From Candidatus Cloacimonadota bacterium (GTDB taxonomy: Bacteria; Cloacimonadota; Cloacimonadia; Cloacimonadales; Cloacimonadaceae), in assembly GCA_023228125.1 (NCBI GenBank), contig JALOBT010000014.1, positions 4,138 through 54,965 of the forward strand: 50,828 nt of DNA, read 5' to 3'. Shown here piece by piece: positions 17,667 to 24,432 of the stretch. A model generated the notes under the pieces. That model made no database searches. It was not told the origin of the DNA and saw only the letters and a program-made list of their open reading frames with translations. Within the stretch, counting starts at the first letter, position 1. Each line of letters begins with the position of its first letter. The position numbers were made by a program, and so were the translations under genes.

Positions 17667-18661
17667 TACAACCTCTCAAAATAATCTCTTGTATTTTCCA
17701 CAAACCCGGATTCCGCTATGCGCGCGGCAAAGCGGATGGCATTTTTGATCGCCTTGGCATTGCTGCGTCCGTGCGAAACCACGGATATGCCATTCAGCCC
17801 CACCAAAAGTGCACCGCCATATTCGGTGTGGTCCAGTTTCTTTTTGATATAGCTATATACCGGATAGGAGAGCATGGCTCCCAATTTTGCGATCCAGTCT
17901 TTATTGATCTGTTCTTTGAGGATTTCAAAGATCGAAAACCCCACTCCCTCGATGGTCTTGAGCATCACATTGCCCACAAAGCCGTCGCAGACTATCACAT
18001 CTGTGATGCCGCTGAGCACGTCTTTGCCTTCAATATTCCCGATAAAATTGATATCCTTGCTCTCGGACATCAGGCGATACGATTCTTTGGACATAGTATT
18101 GCCCTTGGCACTTTCTTCACCTACGTTGAGCAGGCTCACTTTGGGGTTTTCCACCTTGAAAAAGAATTCATAGTACTTGGAGCCCATCACGGCAAATTGC
18201 ATCAAATTCTGGGCGTTACAATCCACATTGGCCCCTATATCCAAAATGATCTCATGACCTATTTGGGTGGGGAAAACAGCCGCAATGGCAGGTCTGAGCA
18301 CATTTTTCATGCGTCCCAGAGTGATCAAAGACGCACTCATCATGGCTCCGGTATTGCCCGCAGATATAGCTACATCCGCTCTGCCTTCTTTGTGCAAAGC
18401 GATGGCCCGGACCATGGATGAATCACGCTTGCTGCGCACAGAAGCCGCAGCACTATCGCCCATCTCTATGCGCTGGGAAGCATGCACGATGCTGATGCGG
18501 GCAGGATCGTAAAAGTATTTGCTGAGCTGGAGGGAGAGAATCTCTTCGTCTCCCACCAAAATCACTTCACGGCACAGGTCTTCTTTGATAGCCTGCACAG
18601 CACCCTCTATCTCTGGGTACGGCGCACTGTCACTACCAAAGGCATCCAGCGCTATGCGCAA
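17666..18661 (-). CDS. plsX: Phosphate acyltransferase PlsX
   Basis: An enzyme that converts acyl-ACP to acyl-phosphate for phospholipid synthesis. I place the start at a TTG at 18661 (331 residues), because the protein then begins LRIALDAFGSD, matching the family N-terminus, with an AAAGGA ribosome site 6 nt upstream and only 2 nt after the rpmF stop. A longer ATG-type start at 18709 would overlap rpmF. Motifs include VEGAVQAI-like residues near 20, SAGNTGAMMSAS, DIGANVDC and CDGFVGNV. It sits in the classic rpmF-plsX-fabH order. Confidence 0.94.
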   Translation of the reverse strand: MRIALDAFGSDSAPYPEIEGAVQAIKEDLCREVILVGDEEILSLQLSKYFYDPARISIVHASQRIEMGDSAAASVRSKRDSSMVRAIALHKEGRADVAISAGNTGAMMSASLITLGRMKNVLRPAIAAVFPTQIGHEIILDIGANVDCNAQNLMQFAVMGSKYYEFFFKVENPKVSLLNVGEESAKGNTMSKESYRLMSESKDINFIGNIEGKDVLSGITDVIVCDGFVGNVMLKTIEGVGFSIFEILKEQINKDWIAKLGAMLSYPVYSYIKKKLDHTEYGGALLVGLNGISVVSHGRSNAKAIKNAIRFAARIAESGFVENTRDYFERL

Positions 18662-18663
18662 AT

Positions 18664-18843
18664 TTATTCCTTTACTGCGATGATCTGTCTGCCATTGTAG
18701 CTGCCACAATTTTCACATATATGATGTGAACGGGTGGGCTCACCACATTTCTGGCAAGTGCTGTAGCTCGGAGGCGTGAGGGCGTCGTGAGTTCTACGCT
18801 TATCTCTTCTGGTCTTCGATGTCTTTCTTTTGGGTACAGCCAT
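18664..18843 (-). CDS. rpmF: Ribosomal protein bL32
   Basis: A 59-residue protein of the large ribosomal subunit. The start at 18843 (MAVPKRKTSKTRRDKRR) is chosen because an AAAGGAGAAGAGAA ribosome site precedes it; an upstream in-frame start at 18885 would add 14 non-homologous residues. Two CxxC pairs (CQKC, CENC) make it a zinc-binding L32. It leads the fatty-acid operon. The yceD/DUF177 gene that often precedes rpmF is not seen upstream. Confidence 0.95.
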   Translation of the reverse strand: MAVPKRKTSKTRRDKRRTHDALTPPSYSTCQKCGEPTRSHHICENCGSYNGRQIIAVKE

Positions 18844-19066
18844 TTCTCTTCTCCTTTGGCTCTGTTTTCGCTGAACCGGATTCAAATATTATGCGTAACT
18901 GCATTAAACACAAATCCGGAACTTAGTTTATTTTATGTTTTATCTCAATCAGAGCATGAACCTGCACATGGGCTTTTTTGTCAATCAAAAAAGCTGAAGA
19001 GCGTGGATAAAGAGCTGAAATGATGGGAATTGAGCAGTGTGCTGCTATCCAACCCTGCGCTTTAAA

Positions 19067-19190
19067 TAGTTACGCGGATTGGCTGGATCGGGCGGATTTA
19101 CCGGATTCCTTTGTAAGGAGGGTTTAGATGGTTTAGAAAGTTGAGAAAGTTGAGAGGGTTTAGAAGGTTCATGCCACAGCGGAGCCTATA
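19067..19190. repeat. Diverged dispersed repeat, copy 1
   Basis: About 124 bp beginning near a GATTGGCTGGATCGGGC motif, then GATTTACCGGATT, then a run of GTTTAGA/GTTGAGA-like heptads. A second, diverged copy is at 19755-19880 in the same orientation. No open frame is shared between them. Confidence 0.8.
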
Positions 19191-19320
19191 TAGAACTCTC
19201 TGGGTAGCAGGTCTTTGATTCGGATAATCGATACAACATGTGATCAGCTCAATTTTGCGACAGTGTCGCACATATTCGATCGTTTGGATATAGCTCTGCA
19301 ACAGAAATCCAATAACAAAA

Positions 19321-19469
19321 TACCCTGAAAAATGCCGTAGGCATGGTATCTCAGATAGCAACCCAAACAATTGCACACCCTAAAGAGTGCCGTAGCTACG
19401 ATAGTTCAGATAGCAATCTCCGACAACCACATACCCTAATGAGTGCCATCGGCACGGCATTTCAGATAG
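19321..19469. repeat. Tandem array of a short palindrome-bearing repeat (3 units, period 55-56 bp)
   Basis: Three units start at about 19321, 19376 and 19432. Each has a TACCCT-like start, a small GTGCC-loop-GGCAC type hairpin and the conserved end TTCAGATAG (TCTCAGATAG in the first). Spacers of about 16 nt between units differ. Related solitary copies are at 19916-19954 and 31926-31966. The regular spacing recalls a CRISPR but the repeat is imperfect, the spacers are too short and no cas gene is present. Confidence 0.75.
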
Positions 19470-19754
19470 GACTGCTGGGATGGCTGAGCTTTGTTTTAAC
19501 CCAAAAACGACCCAAGTGATTTCAAAACCATTTTGCTGACAAGAAGATAAAGTGTGAGCAAAGCCAGAAGGCCAAAGCAAGAAAGGTCGTTTTAAGCTCA
19601 AAACCATCCTCGCACCTGTTTTGACTTTCATTTTTGATCGGGGCGCTATGCTTCAGATCCGCCTTGATCTTCCTTTATCCAAACAAACTACAAGTCATTC
19701 ATAAACCAAAAATGAGAGTTTAAACAGAGGAACCCTATGCAGCACGGCAGTTTT

Positions 19755-19880
19755 GATAGTCACGCAGATTGGCTGGATCGGGCAGATTTACCGGATTTCT
19801 TTGGAAGGAGGCGTAGACGGTTTAGGAGGATGAGAGGGTTTAGGAGGTTGAGAAGGTTCATAACACATCGCAGCCTATTA
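19755..19880. repeat. Diverged dispersed repeat, copy 2
   Basis: Second copy of the repeat at 19067-19190, same orientation. It shares GATTGGCTGGATCGGGC and the heptad-like GTTTAGGAGG/GTTGAGAAGG run, with many substitutions. The distance between copies is about 690 bp. Confidence 0.78.
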
Positions 19881-19915
19881 TGAATGGAGTTTGACGACAG
19901 GAATCCAATCTCAAA

Positions 19916-19954
19916 ATACCCTAAAAAATGCCGTAGCTAAACTATTTCAGATAG
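19916..19954. repeat. Solitary copy of the TTCAGATAG-ended short repeat
   Basis: ATACCCT start, AATGCCGTAGC core and TTTCAGATAG end, matching the units at 19321-19469. The preceding GGAATCCAAT...CAAAATACCC also resembles the bases before the first array unit, so a longer segment was copied. Confidence 0.7.
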
Positions 19955-20029
19955 AGCGAGTCCGGAATGTAATGAAGGACGACACCCTGATCCTTCTATA
20001 GAGAATACACCAATATAGCTGCGGGTGCC

Positions 20030-20122
20030 TGGCCTTCAAAGGCCAGGAAAGAGTCTTGACCCAGGTGGCAGTCTCGTGGCGTGGGGGTTAGAAACCCCCA
20101 CCTGGAGTCTTTCAAGGAGGGG
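20030..20122. repeat. Structured two-stem repeat, copy A
   Basis: Stem 1 is CCTGGCCTT pairing with AAGGCCAGG over a tiny loop. Then comes AAAGAGTCTTG, an unpaired stretch, stem 2 GTGGGGGTT pairing with AACCCCCAC, and the end motif CCTGGAGTCTTTCAAGGAG. A second copy at 47747-47846 keeps both stems with different bases. Compensatory change argues that folding is under selection or that the element spreads as a hairpin. It is not a known riboswitch class that I recognise. Confidence 0.75.
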
Positions 20123-20135
20123 GGAAGATCGTGAT

Positions 20136-20290
20136 TACAATAGGCGAATTCAGCAACTGGACGCGAGACGCATCCAATCCAGCAGTTTTGCAATCGGATC
20201 CATTGGCCGATATGCTCTTTAGCCGTGTTAATCCGTGTGATCCGTACAATCCGTGTGACTATTTTTTGGGTTCACTACACGCACCAACTG
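20136..20290. repeat. Composite repeat, copy 1
   Basis: About 155 bp containing a minus-oriented TGCTGGATT hairpin element (20157-20184), then GCAATCGGAT, then a run of CCGTGTTAATCCGTGTGAT-type decamers, ending with TTGGGTTCACTACACGCACCA. It is nearly identical to 20322-20471, about 185 bp downstream. A shorter related block lies at 50616-50790. Confidence 0.85.
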
Positions 20291-20321
20291 AAGCTGATTT
20301 GGCGGCCGGATGAATCCAGCG

Positions 20322-20471
20322 TTACGAGGCAAATCCAGTAACTGGACGCGAGACGCATCCAATCCAGCAGCTCTGCAATCGGATTCATTAGATAATATAA
20401 TCTTTATCCGTGTTAATCCGTGTGATCCGTACAATCCGTGTGACTATTTTTGGGTTCACTACACGCACCAG
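20322..20471. repeat. Composite repeat, copy 2
   Basis: Direct copy of 20136-20290. It includes the TGCTGGATT hairpin (20342-20369, minus orientation), the ATCCGTGTTAATCCG decamer run and the TTGGGTTCACTACACGCACCA end. High identity suggests a recent duplication. Confidence 0.85.
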
Positions 20472-20612
20472 CTCTACATTAAACTTTCTAAAGCTTCTTG
20501 ACCCTATAAACTCAAAAAATAACCCATTCTCAAGATTATGAATTGACAAAATAAGCACTTCAGAACATTCTGCACTGATGAAGAAAATCTTAGAAAAATT
20601 AAGAGGATTGCC

Positions 20613-21731
20613 ATGCAGAATGATGTGATTAGCTACTTCCTAAAGCTCGTTGCCATTGATAGCGAGTCTCTGGATGAACGTGCCATGATCGACGCTCTCA
20701 AGCTTGATTTGACCGAGCTCGGAGCTGAAATCTCGGAAGACGAATGTTACACGCAAACTGGGGGAAATGCTGGAAACTTGTATGCATATTTCCCGGGAAC
20801 TATTGCCAAACAGCCGCTTTTATTTTGTTCCCATGTGGACACTGTGACCCCCGGAAAAGGCATCAAAGCCCGCATCGAGGGCGACAGGATCGTCTCTGAT
20901 GGCACCACAGTCTTGGGTTCGGACGACAAATCCGGCGTAGCCGAGATTATGATCGCCATCAAACGCATAAAAGATAGCGGCATAGCCCATGCTCCCATCG
21001 AAGTGCTCTTCACCGTGAGCGAAGAAATAGGACTTCTGGGTGCCAAAGGTTTTGATAAATCCCGGCTAAAATCCAGCTTTGGCTACGCCCTGGATTCTCA
21101 TGTAGTGGGAGATTTGATGACCGGCGCGCCTTCCCAAAACTCCTGGGAAGCCACTGTCTATGGCAAAGAATCCCATGCCGGAGTAGCCCCCGAAAAGGGT
21201 TTGAACGCCATCCGCATCGCTTCTGAAGCCATCGTAGCCATGCCCATGGGACGCATAGACTTTGAGACCACCTGCAATGCCGGCAAAATCTGCGGAGGTG
21301 AAGCCACCAATATCGTGCCGAACAAAGTTCGGATCTATGGCGAAGTCCGCAGCCACAATCCCGCTAAGCTCAAAAGAGTCTCAGACGATATTCAGCACGC
21401 CTTTGAAAGCACCGTAGCCCGTTATTCGGACTTGGGTGGCAGGCTGGATTTTGTTTGCAAATCCGAGTATAAAGCCTTTATTGTCCCCGAAGACGCCCCT
21501 GTGGTGAAGCTGGCCAGCGAGGCTTTGCACAATCTGAATATTCCCTGCAATGTAGGGCGTAGCGGTGGTGGCAGCGATGCCAATGTTTTTGCCGCCAGCG
21601 GCATTCAGATGATTATCACCGGCACCGGCATGGAAAATGTGCACACCGTGAAAGAGTGCATCAAGACCGATGAACTCCTGCGAGGTGCCGCTTTTGTGGA
21701 AGAGATTATCAAGCTTTATAACAAGGTATAG
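20613..21731 (+). CDS. M20-family metallopeptidase, PepT-like
   Basis: A 372-residue zinc-dependent peptidase, cytoplasmic (no signal peptide). Metal-binding and catalytic positions are visible: H74 and D76 in CSHVDTV, D104/D105 in LGSDDKSG, E137/E138 in VSEEIG, D161 in ALDSHV, and a late His in GMENVHTVKE. The ESHAGVAPEKGLNAI segment is the dimerisation-domain motif of the peptidase T-like group. GAGG six bases before the ATG is the ribosome site. It sits 2 nt before dapB, perhaps only by operon convenience. Tripeptidase activity is likely but the exact substrate is unknown. Confidence 0.88.
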   Translation: MQNDVISYFLKLVAIDSESLDERAMIDALKLDLTELGAEISEDECYTQTGGNAGNLYAYFPGTIAKQPLLFCSHVDTVTPGKGIKARIEGDRIVSDGTTVLGSDDKSGVAEIMIAIKRIKDSGIAHAPIEVLFTVSEEIGLLGAKGFDKSRLKSSFGYALDSHVVGDLMTGAPSQNSWEATVYGKESHAGVAPEKGLNAIRIASEAIVAMPMGRIDFETTCNAGKICGGEATNIVPNKVRIYGEVRSHNPAKLKRVSDDIQHAFESTVARYSDLGGRLDFVCKSEYKAFIVPEDAPVVKLASEALHNLNIPCNVGRSGGGSDANVFAASGIQMIITGTGMENVHTVKECIKTDELLRGAAFVEEIIKLYNKV

Positions 21732-21733
21732 CG

Positions 21734-22576
21734 ATGACGAAAATCTGCTTGATCGGTTATGGCAAAATGGGCAAGATGCTTCATCAGCTTGCCGAAAGCA
21801 AGGCTTGCCAGGTGGTGAGCATCATCGATCCCGGAGCTGGATTTGCTTTGTCTCGTGTCGATCTGAATAACAAGCCCTATGCTGGATTCGATACGTCTCG
21901 TGTCGACCTGAATAGCAAAGCCGCCCCCCTCCTGCCGAAACACGCCTCCGAGATCACTTTAGACTCCTTGCAAAATGCCGATGTAGCCATAGATTTCAGC
22001 CATCCTGCCGCCGCTATTTCAAATCTGGAACGCTTGATTGAACTCAAACAAAACCTCGTGGTAGGCACCACCGGCTGGCACGATCAACTTGCCGAAATCT
22101 CCGCTAAGGCCGAGCAAGCGCAAATCGGCTTCCTCTATGGTGCGAATTTCTCCATCGGTATGAATCTCTTTTCCAGATTGGTTTCACATGCGGTGGAAGT
22201 CTTTGACAGCTTTGCAGATTACGATCTGTATGCCCTGGAAAAGCATCATGCCCAAAAGCAGGATAGCCCCTCTGGAACCGCCCTTGAGCTGGCCAAACTG
22301 ATTTTAGCTGCCAGCACCCACAAAAGCAAAGTGCTGTGGGACAAGCTGGACCGCAGACCTGAGCCCGATGAATTTCATTTCGCCAGCGTGCGCGGAGGCT
22401 CGGTCCCCGGAACTCACAGCTTATGCTTTGATAGCGTGGCAGATACCATCGAGCTCAACCACATAGTTCGCTCCCGGGCCACCTTTGCCCTGGGCGCCTT
22501 GATGGCTGCCCGCTGGATCGCTGGCAAAAAAGGCGTTTACAGCTTTTCTGAAATGATCCAGGAGATTCTATGCTGA
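21734..22576 (+). CDS. dapB: 4-hydroxy-tetrahydrodipicolinate reductase carrying an in-frame repeat insertion
   Basis: A 280-residue enzyme of the diaminopimelate/lysine pathway that reduces hydroxytetrahydrodipicolinate with NAD(P)H. The nucleotide-binding loop is GYGKMG (residues 8-13), followed by GTTGW (111-115), the catalytic EKHHAQKQDSPSGTA region (about 169-183) and VRGGSVPGTHS. Residues 35-64, between the conserved IIDPG strand end and EITLDSL, are two tandem 15-residue units (AGFALSRVDLNNKPY and AGFDTSRVDLNSKAA). They are not part of the normal fold and match a dispersed intergenic repeat. It overlaps dapF by 7 nt. Confidence 0.94.
   Translation: MTKICLIGYGKMGKMLHQLAESKACQVVSIIDPGAGFALSRVDLNNKPYAGFDTSRVDLNSKAAPLLPKHASEITLDSLQNADVAIDFSHPAAAISNLERLIELKQNLVVGTTGWHDQLAEISAKAEQAQIGFLYGANFSIGMNLFSRLVSHAVEVFDSFADYDLYALEKHHAQKQDSPSGTALELAKLILAASTHKSKVLWDKLDRRPEPDEFHFASVRGGSVPGTHSLCFDSVADTIELNHIVRSRATFALGALMAARWIAGKKGVYSFSEMIQEILC
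21836..21925 (+). repeat. Two in-frame copies of the TGCTGGATT palindromic repeat inside dapB
   Basis: Two tandem 45-nt units (21836-21880 and 21881-21925). The second has GCTGGATT, then TCGATACG-TCT-CGTGTCGA, an 8-bp hairpin with TCT loop identical to the intergenic copy at 26364-26390. The first is more decayed but keeps GCTGGATT and TCTCGTGTCGA. Each unit is a multiple of three and contains no stop, so dapB stays open. Confidence 0.85.
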
Positions 22577-23352
22577 TAGCTTTTCTCAAAATGCAGGCGC
22601 AAGGCAATGACTTTGTGATCCTGGACTTTTTAGGGCAGGAGATTCCTTCCTATGATTTCCCCGCTTTGGCCAGTTCGATCTGCGACCGTCATTTTGGAGT
22701 GGGGGCCGATGGCCTGGTCACTATCCAAGCCAGCGTAGCTGCTGATGCCCGAATGGTGATTTACAATTCCGACGGCAGCAGAGCAGAAATGTGCGGCTCG
22801 GCCCTGCGCTGTGTGGCCGGACTGCTGATGGATAAACATGCGGTGGCCGAGCCCAGGATCTTTACAGATTCCGGACTCAAACAGGCCCACCGCGAGGCGG
22901 ACAACATCATTGTCAATCTGGGCACGGCCAAGATCCTGGAAGCAGATTTTCCCGCCGGCAATTTTGTGGGAGACCTCGTAGATATCGGAAATCCGCATTA
23001 TGTGGTCTTTTGTGATGATCTCGTAAATAATCCGCATCTGAAGTTTGGCGCCATGCTGGAGCATCATCCGGGTTTTCCCGCTGCCGTGAACGTGCATTTT
23101 GTGCAAGTTCAAGGTCGTGATAAAATGCAGATGAAGATCTGGGAGCACGCCTGTGGGCCTACTTTGGCTTGTGGCACGGGTGCTGCCTCTGCCGTGTATT
23201 CCGGGATCAGAAAAGAGCTCCTGGACAATGAAGTAACAGTAGGAGTGCCCGGAGGCGTCCTGAAAATCATCTATCAACAAGAGAGCAATACCCTGCAGCT
23301 CTGCGGGCCGGTAAGCCAGGTCTTTTCTGGTGATTATACATGGAAGACTTAG
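22570..23352 (+). CDS. dapF: Diaminopimelate epimerase
   Basis: A 260-residue PLP-independent racemase converting LL- to meso-diaminopimelate, for peptidoglycan and lysine. The two catalytic cysteines are C75 in AEMCGSALRC and C201 in GPTLACGTGAAS. The N-terminal KMQAQGNDFVILD motif is standard. It overlaps dapB at its start and the RodZ-like gene at its end, so the three genes are translationally coupled. Confidence 0.96.
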   Translation: MLIAFLKMQAQGNDFVILDFLGQEIPSYDFPALASSICDRHFGVGADGLVTIQASVAADARMVIYNSDGSRAEMCGSALRCVAGLLMDKHAVAEPRIFTDSGLKQAHREADNIIVNLGTAKILEADFPAGNFVGDLVDIGNPHYVVFCDDLVNNPHLKFGAMLEHHPGFPAAVNVHFVQVQGRDKMQMKIWEHACGPTLACGTGAASAVYSGIRKELLDNEVTVGVPGGVLKIIYQQESNTLQLCGPVSQVFSGDYTWKT

Positions 23353-23954
23353 GCAAATACCTGCTGGAGCTCCGCAAAGAGCGCGGGATTTCTTATTCCG
23401 AGATCTGGGGTGATATCAGGATTTCGGAAGCCCAGATCAAAGCCATCGAGGAAAACCGCCTCCGCCAAATGGGGAATTACGGCCATGTAAAAGCCTTGGT
23501 TTACAATTACGCCCGCTATCTGGAGGCAGATCTGGTTCTGGTAATGAACGAGTTCAAGATCATGCTGCCAGAGAATACCAAGAAAGAATTTACCCCCCGC
23601 CGGATTATCAAAGAAAAGAAGATCATGCTCTCCACAAATTTCCTCTGGACGATGGGTATAATCATCTTTGTGATGATCTTAGGCTCCATCTTACTGCACG
23701 CTTACAACCAGGGCTGGTTGCACGCTCCGGAGTTTTTCAAAAAAGACAAGCCCTTGCTCACGGAAGAGCTTCAGGAAAAGCAGAGGGACGAAAAACCCGA
23801 TAGCCTGCGCCTGAGAATGCGGGCCTTAAGCGAAAGCATTCCTCAAAGCAATGTCTTGGAAGACAAAAGTCTGGGCAGATCAAGCCCCGCGGATACCACG
23901 GATTATATTGGCCAGATTCTGGGCGATAGCCCGGTAAATGTTCAGATAAATTGA
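23340..23954 (+). CDS. RodZ-like membrane HTH protein
   Basis: A 204-residue protein. Residues 4-75 form an Xre/HTH_25-type helix-turn-helix (LGKYLLELRKERGISYSEI, then ISEAQIKAIEENRLRQMG) like the cytoplasmic domain of RodZ, which binds MreB. A single transmembrane helix follows (about 101-120), then a short Pro/Glu/Lys-rich periplasmic tail with no clear C-terminal RodZ domain. It overlaps dapF by 13 nt, consistent with a cell-wall-related role. It could equally be a related HTH membrane regulator. Confidence 0.8.
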   Translation: MEDLGKYLLELRKERGISYSEIWGDIRISEAQIKAIEENRLRQMGNYGHVKALVYNYARYLEADLVLVMNEFKIMLPENTKKEFTPRRIIKEKKIMLSTNFLWTMGIIIFVMILGSILLHAYNQGWLHAPEFFKKDKPLLTEELQEKQRDEKPDSLRLRMRALSESIPQSNVLEDKSLGRSSPADTTDYIGQILGDSPVNVQIN

Positions 23955-23962
23955 CAAAAAAA

Positions 23963-24038
23963 TGGCATCCCGTAGGGGAATCGAACCCCTGTTGCGTGAC
24001 TGAGAATCACGAGTCCTAGGCCACTAGACGAACGGGAC
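23963..24038 (-). tRNA. tRNA-Glu (anticodon CTC)
   Basis: A 76-nt cloverleaf with encoded CCA. Acceptor GTCCCGT pairs with ACGGGAT, the anticodon stem is CGTGA/TCACG around loop TTCTCAG giving CTC, and the T arm is AGGGG-TTCGATT-CCCCT. Discriminator is G. The first tRNA met on the plus axis after the RodZ-like gene. Confidence 0.95.
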
Positions 24039-24046
24039 GCAAATAA

Positions 24047-24072
24047 GCTGGATTTGGGTTTGTCTCGTGTCG
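24047..24072 (+). repeat. TGCTGGATT-type element fragment between tRNA genes
   Basis: GCTGGATTTGGG followed by TTTGTCTCGTGTCG. It matches the decayed first unit in dapB in the TTTGTCTCGTGTCG part. The hairpin is degenerate. Confidence 0.6.
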
Positions 24073-24153
24073 TGTGACCACCATAGGGCTAATCTGACGC
24101 ACGAAACGCAAGTAAACCAAGGCGAAAACTCCGCCCCCATAATCTTTTATATT

Positions 24154-24228
24154 TGGCGACCCCTAGGGGAATCGAACCCCTCTTGCAAGAATGAAAATCT
24201 TGAGTCCTGACCGATAGACGAAGGGGTC
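24154..24228 (-). tRNA. tRNA-Glu (anticodon TTC)
   Basis: A 75-nt cloverleaf with encoded CCA. Acceptor GACCCCT pairs with AGGGGTC, the anticodon stem is CAAGA/TCTTG around TTTTCAT giving TTC, and the T arm is GGGG-TTCGATT-CCCC. It is clearly related to the CTC isoacceptor 116 nt downstream. Confidence 0.95.
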
Positions 24229-24237
24229 GCAAATATC

Positions 24238-24312
24238 TGGTGATCCAGGACGGACTTGAACCGTCGACTCTCTGCTTAAAAGGCAGATACTCTACCACTG
24301 AGTTACTGGACC
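24238..24312 (-). tRNA. tRNA-Lys (anticodon TTT)
   Basis: A 75-nt cloverleaf with encoded CCA. Acceptor GGTCCAG pairs with CTGGATC, the anticodon stem is TCTGC/GCAGA around CTTTTAA giving TTT, and the T arm is GACGG-TTCAAGT-CCGTC. It is the first transcribed of the three. A perfect TTGACA (minus strand, 24358-24363) lies about 45 nt upstream and may be the -35 box, although no good -10 is seen at standard spacing. Confidence 0.95.
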
Positions 24313-24432
24313 ACATTTTCCATTGAGTTTAATCAAAAGATTTTGCCGCTCTCTTTCTGTCAAGATAAAATTATATTCCTCAGAGATTCGATCGCATAAG
24401 CTCCTGATAATCAGTGGCTTATTAATAGAGCT

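Larger units (their letters stand above)
18844..20612. other. 1.77 kb gene-free, repeat-dense intergenic region
   Basis: This gap between rpmF (leaving leftwards) and the M20 peptidase (starting rightwards) contains no convincing gene. It holds at least five repeat families, listed separately: a diverged repeat pair (19067-19190 and 19755-19880), a short tandem array (19321-19469) with an outlying copy (19916-19954), a covarying two-stem element (20030-20122), and two copies of a composite repeat (20136-20290 and 20322-20471). Short open frames here follow the repeats and are not supported as proteins. Both flanking operon promoters should lie in it. Confidence 0.8.

Noticed and set aside
19321..19469. 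CRISPR-like array
   Set aside because: Repeats are imperfect, only three units, spacers about 16 nt and no cas genes in the window.
20131..20501. Short proteins of about 60-68 residues in the composite repeat
   Set aside because: They are translations of the repeat; the same peptide appears in both copies with no ribosome sites.
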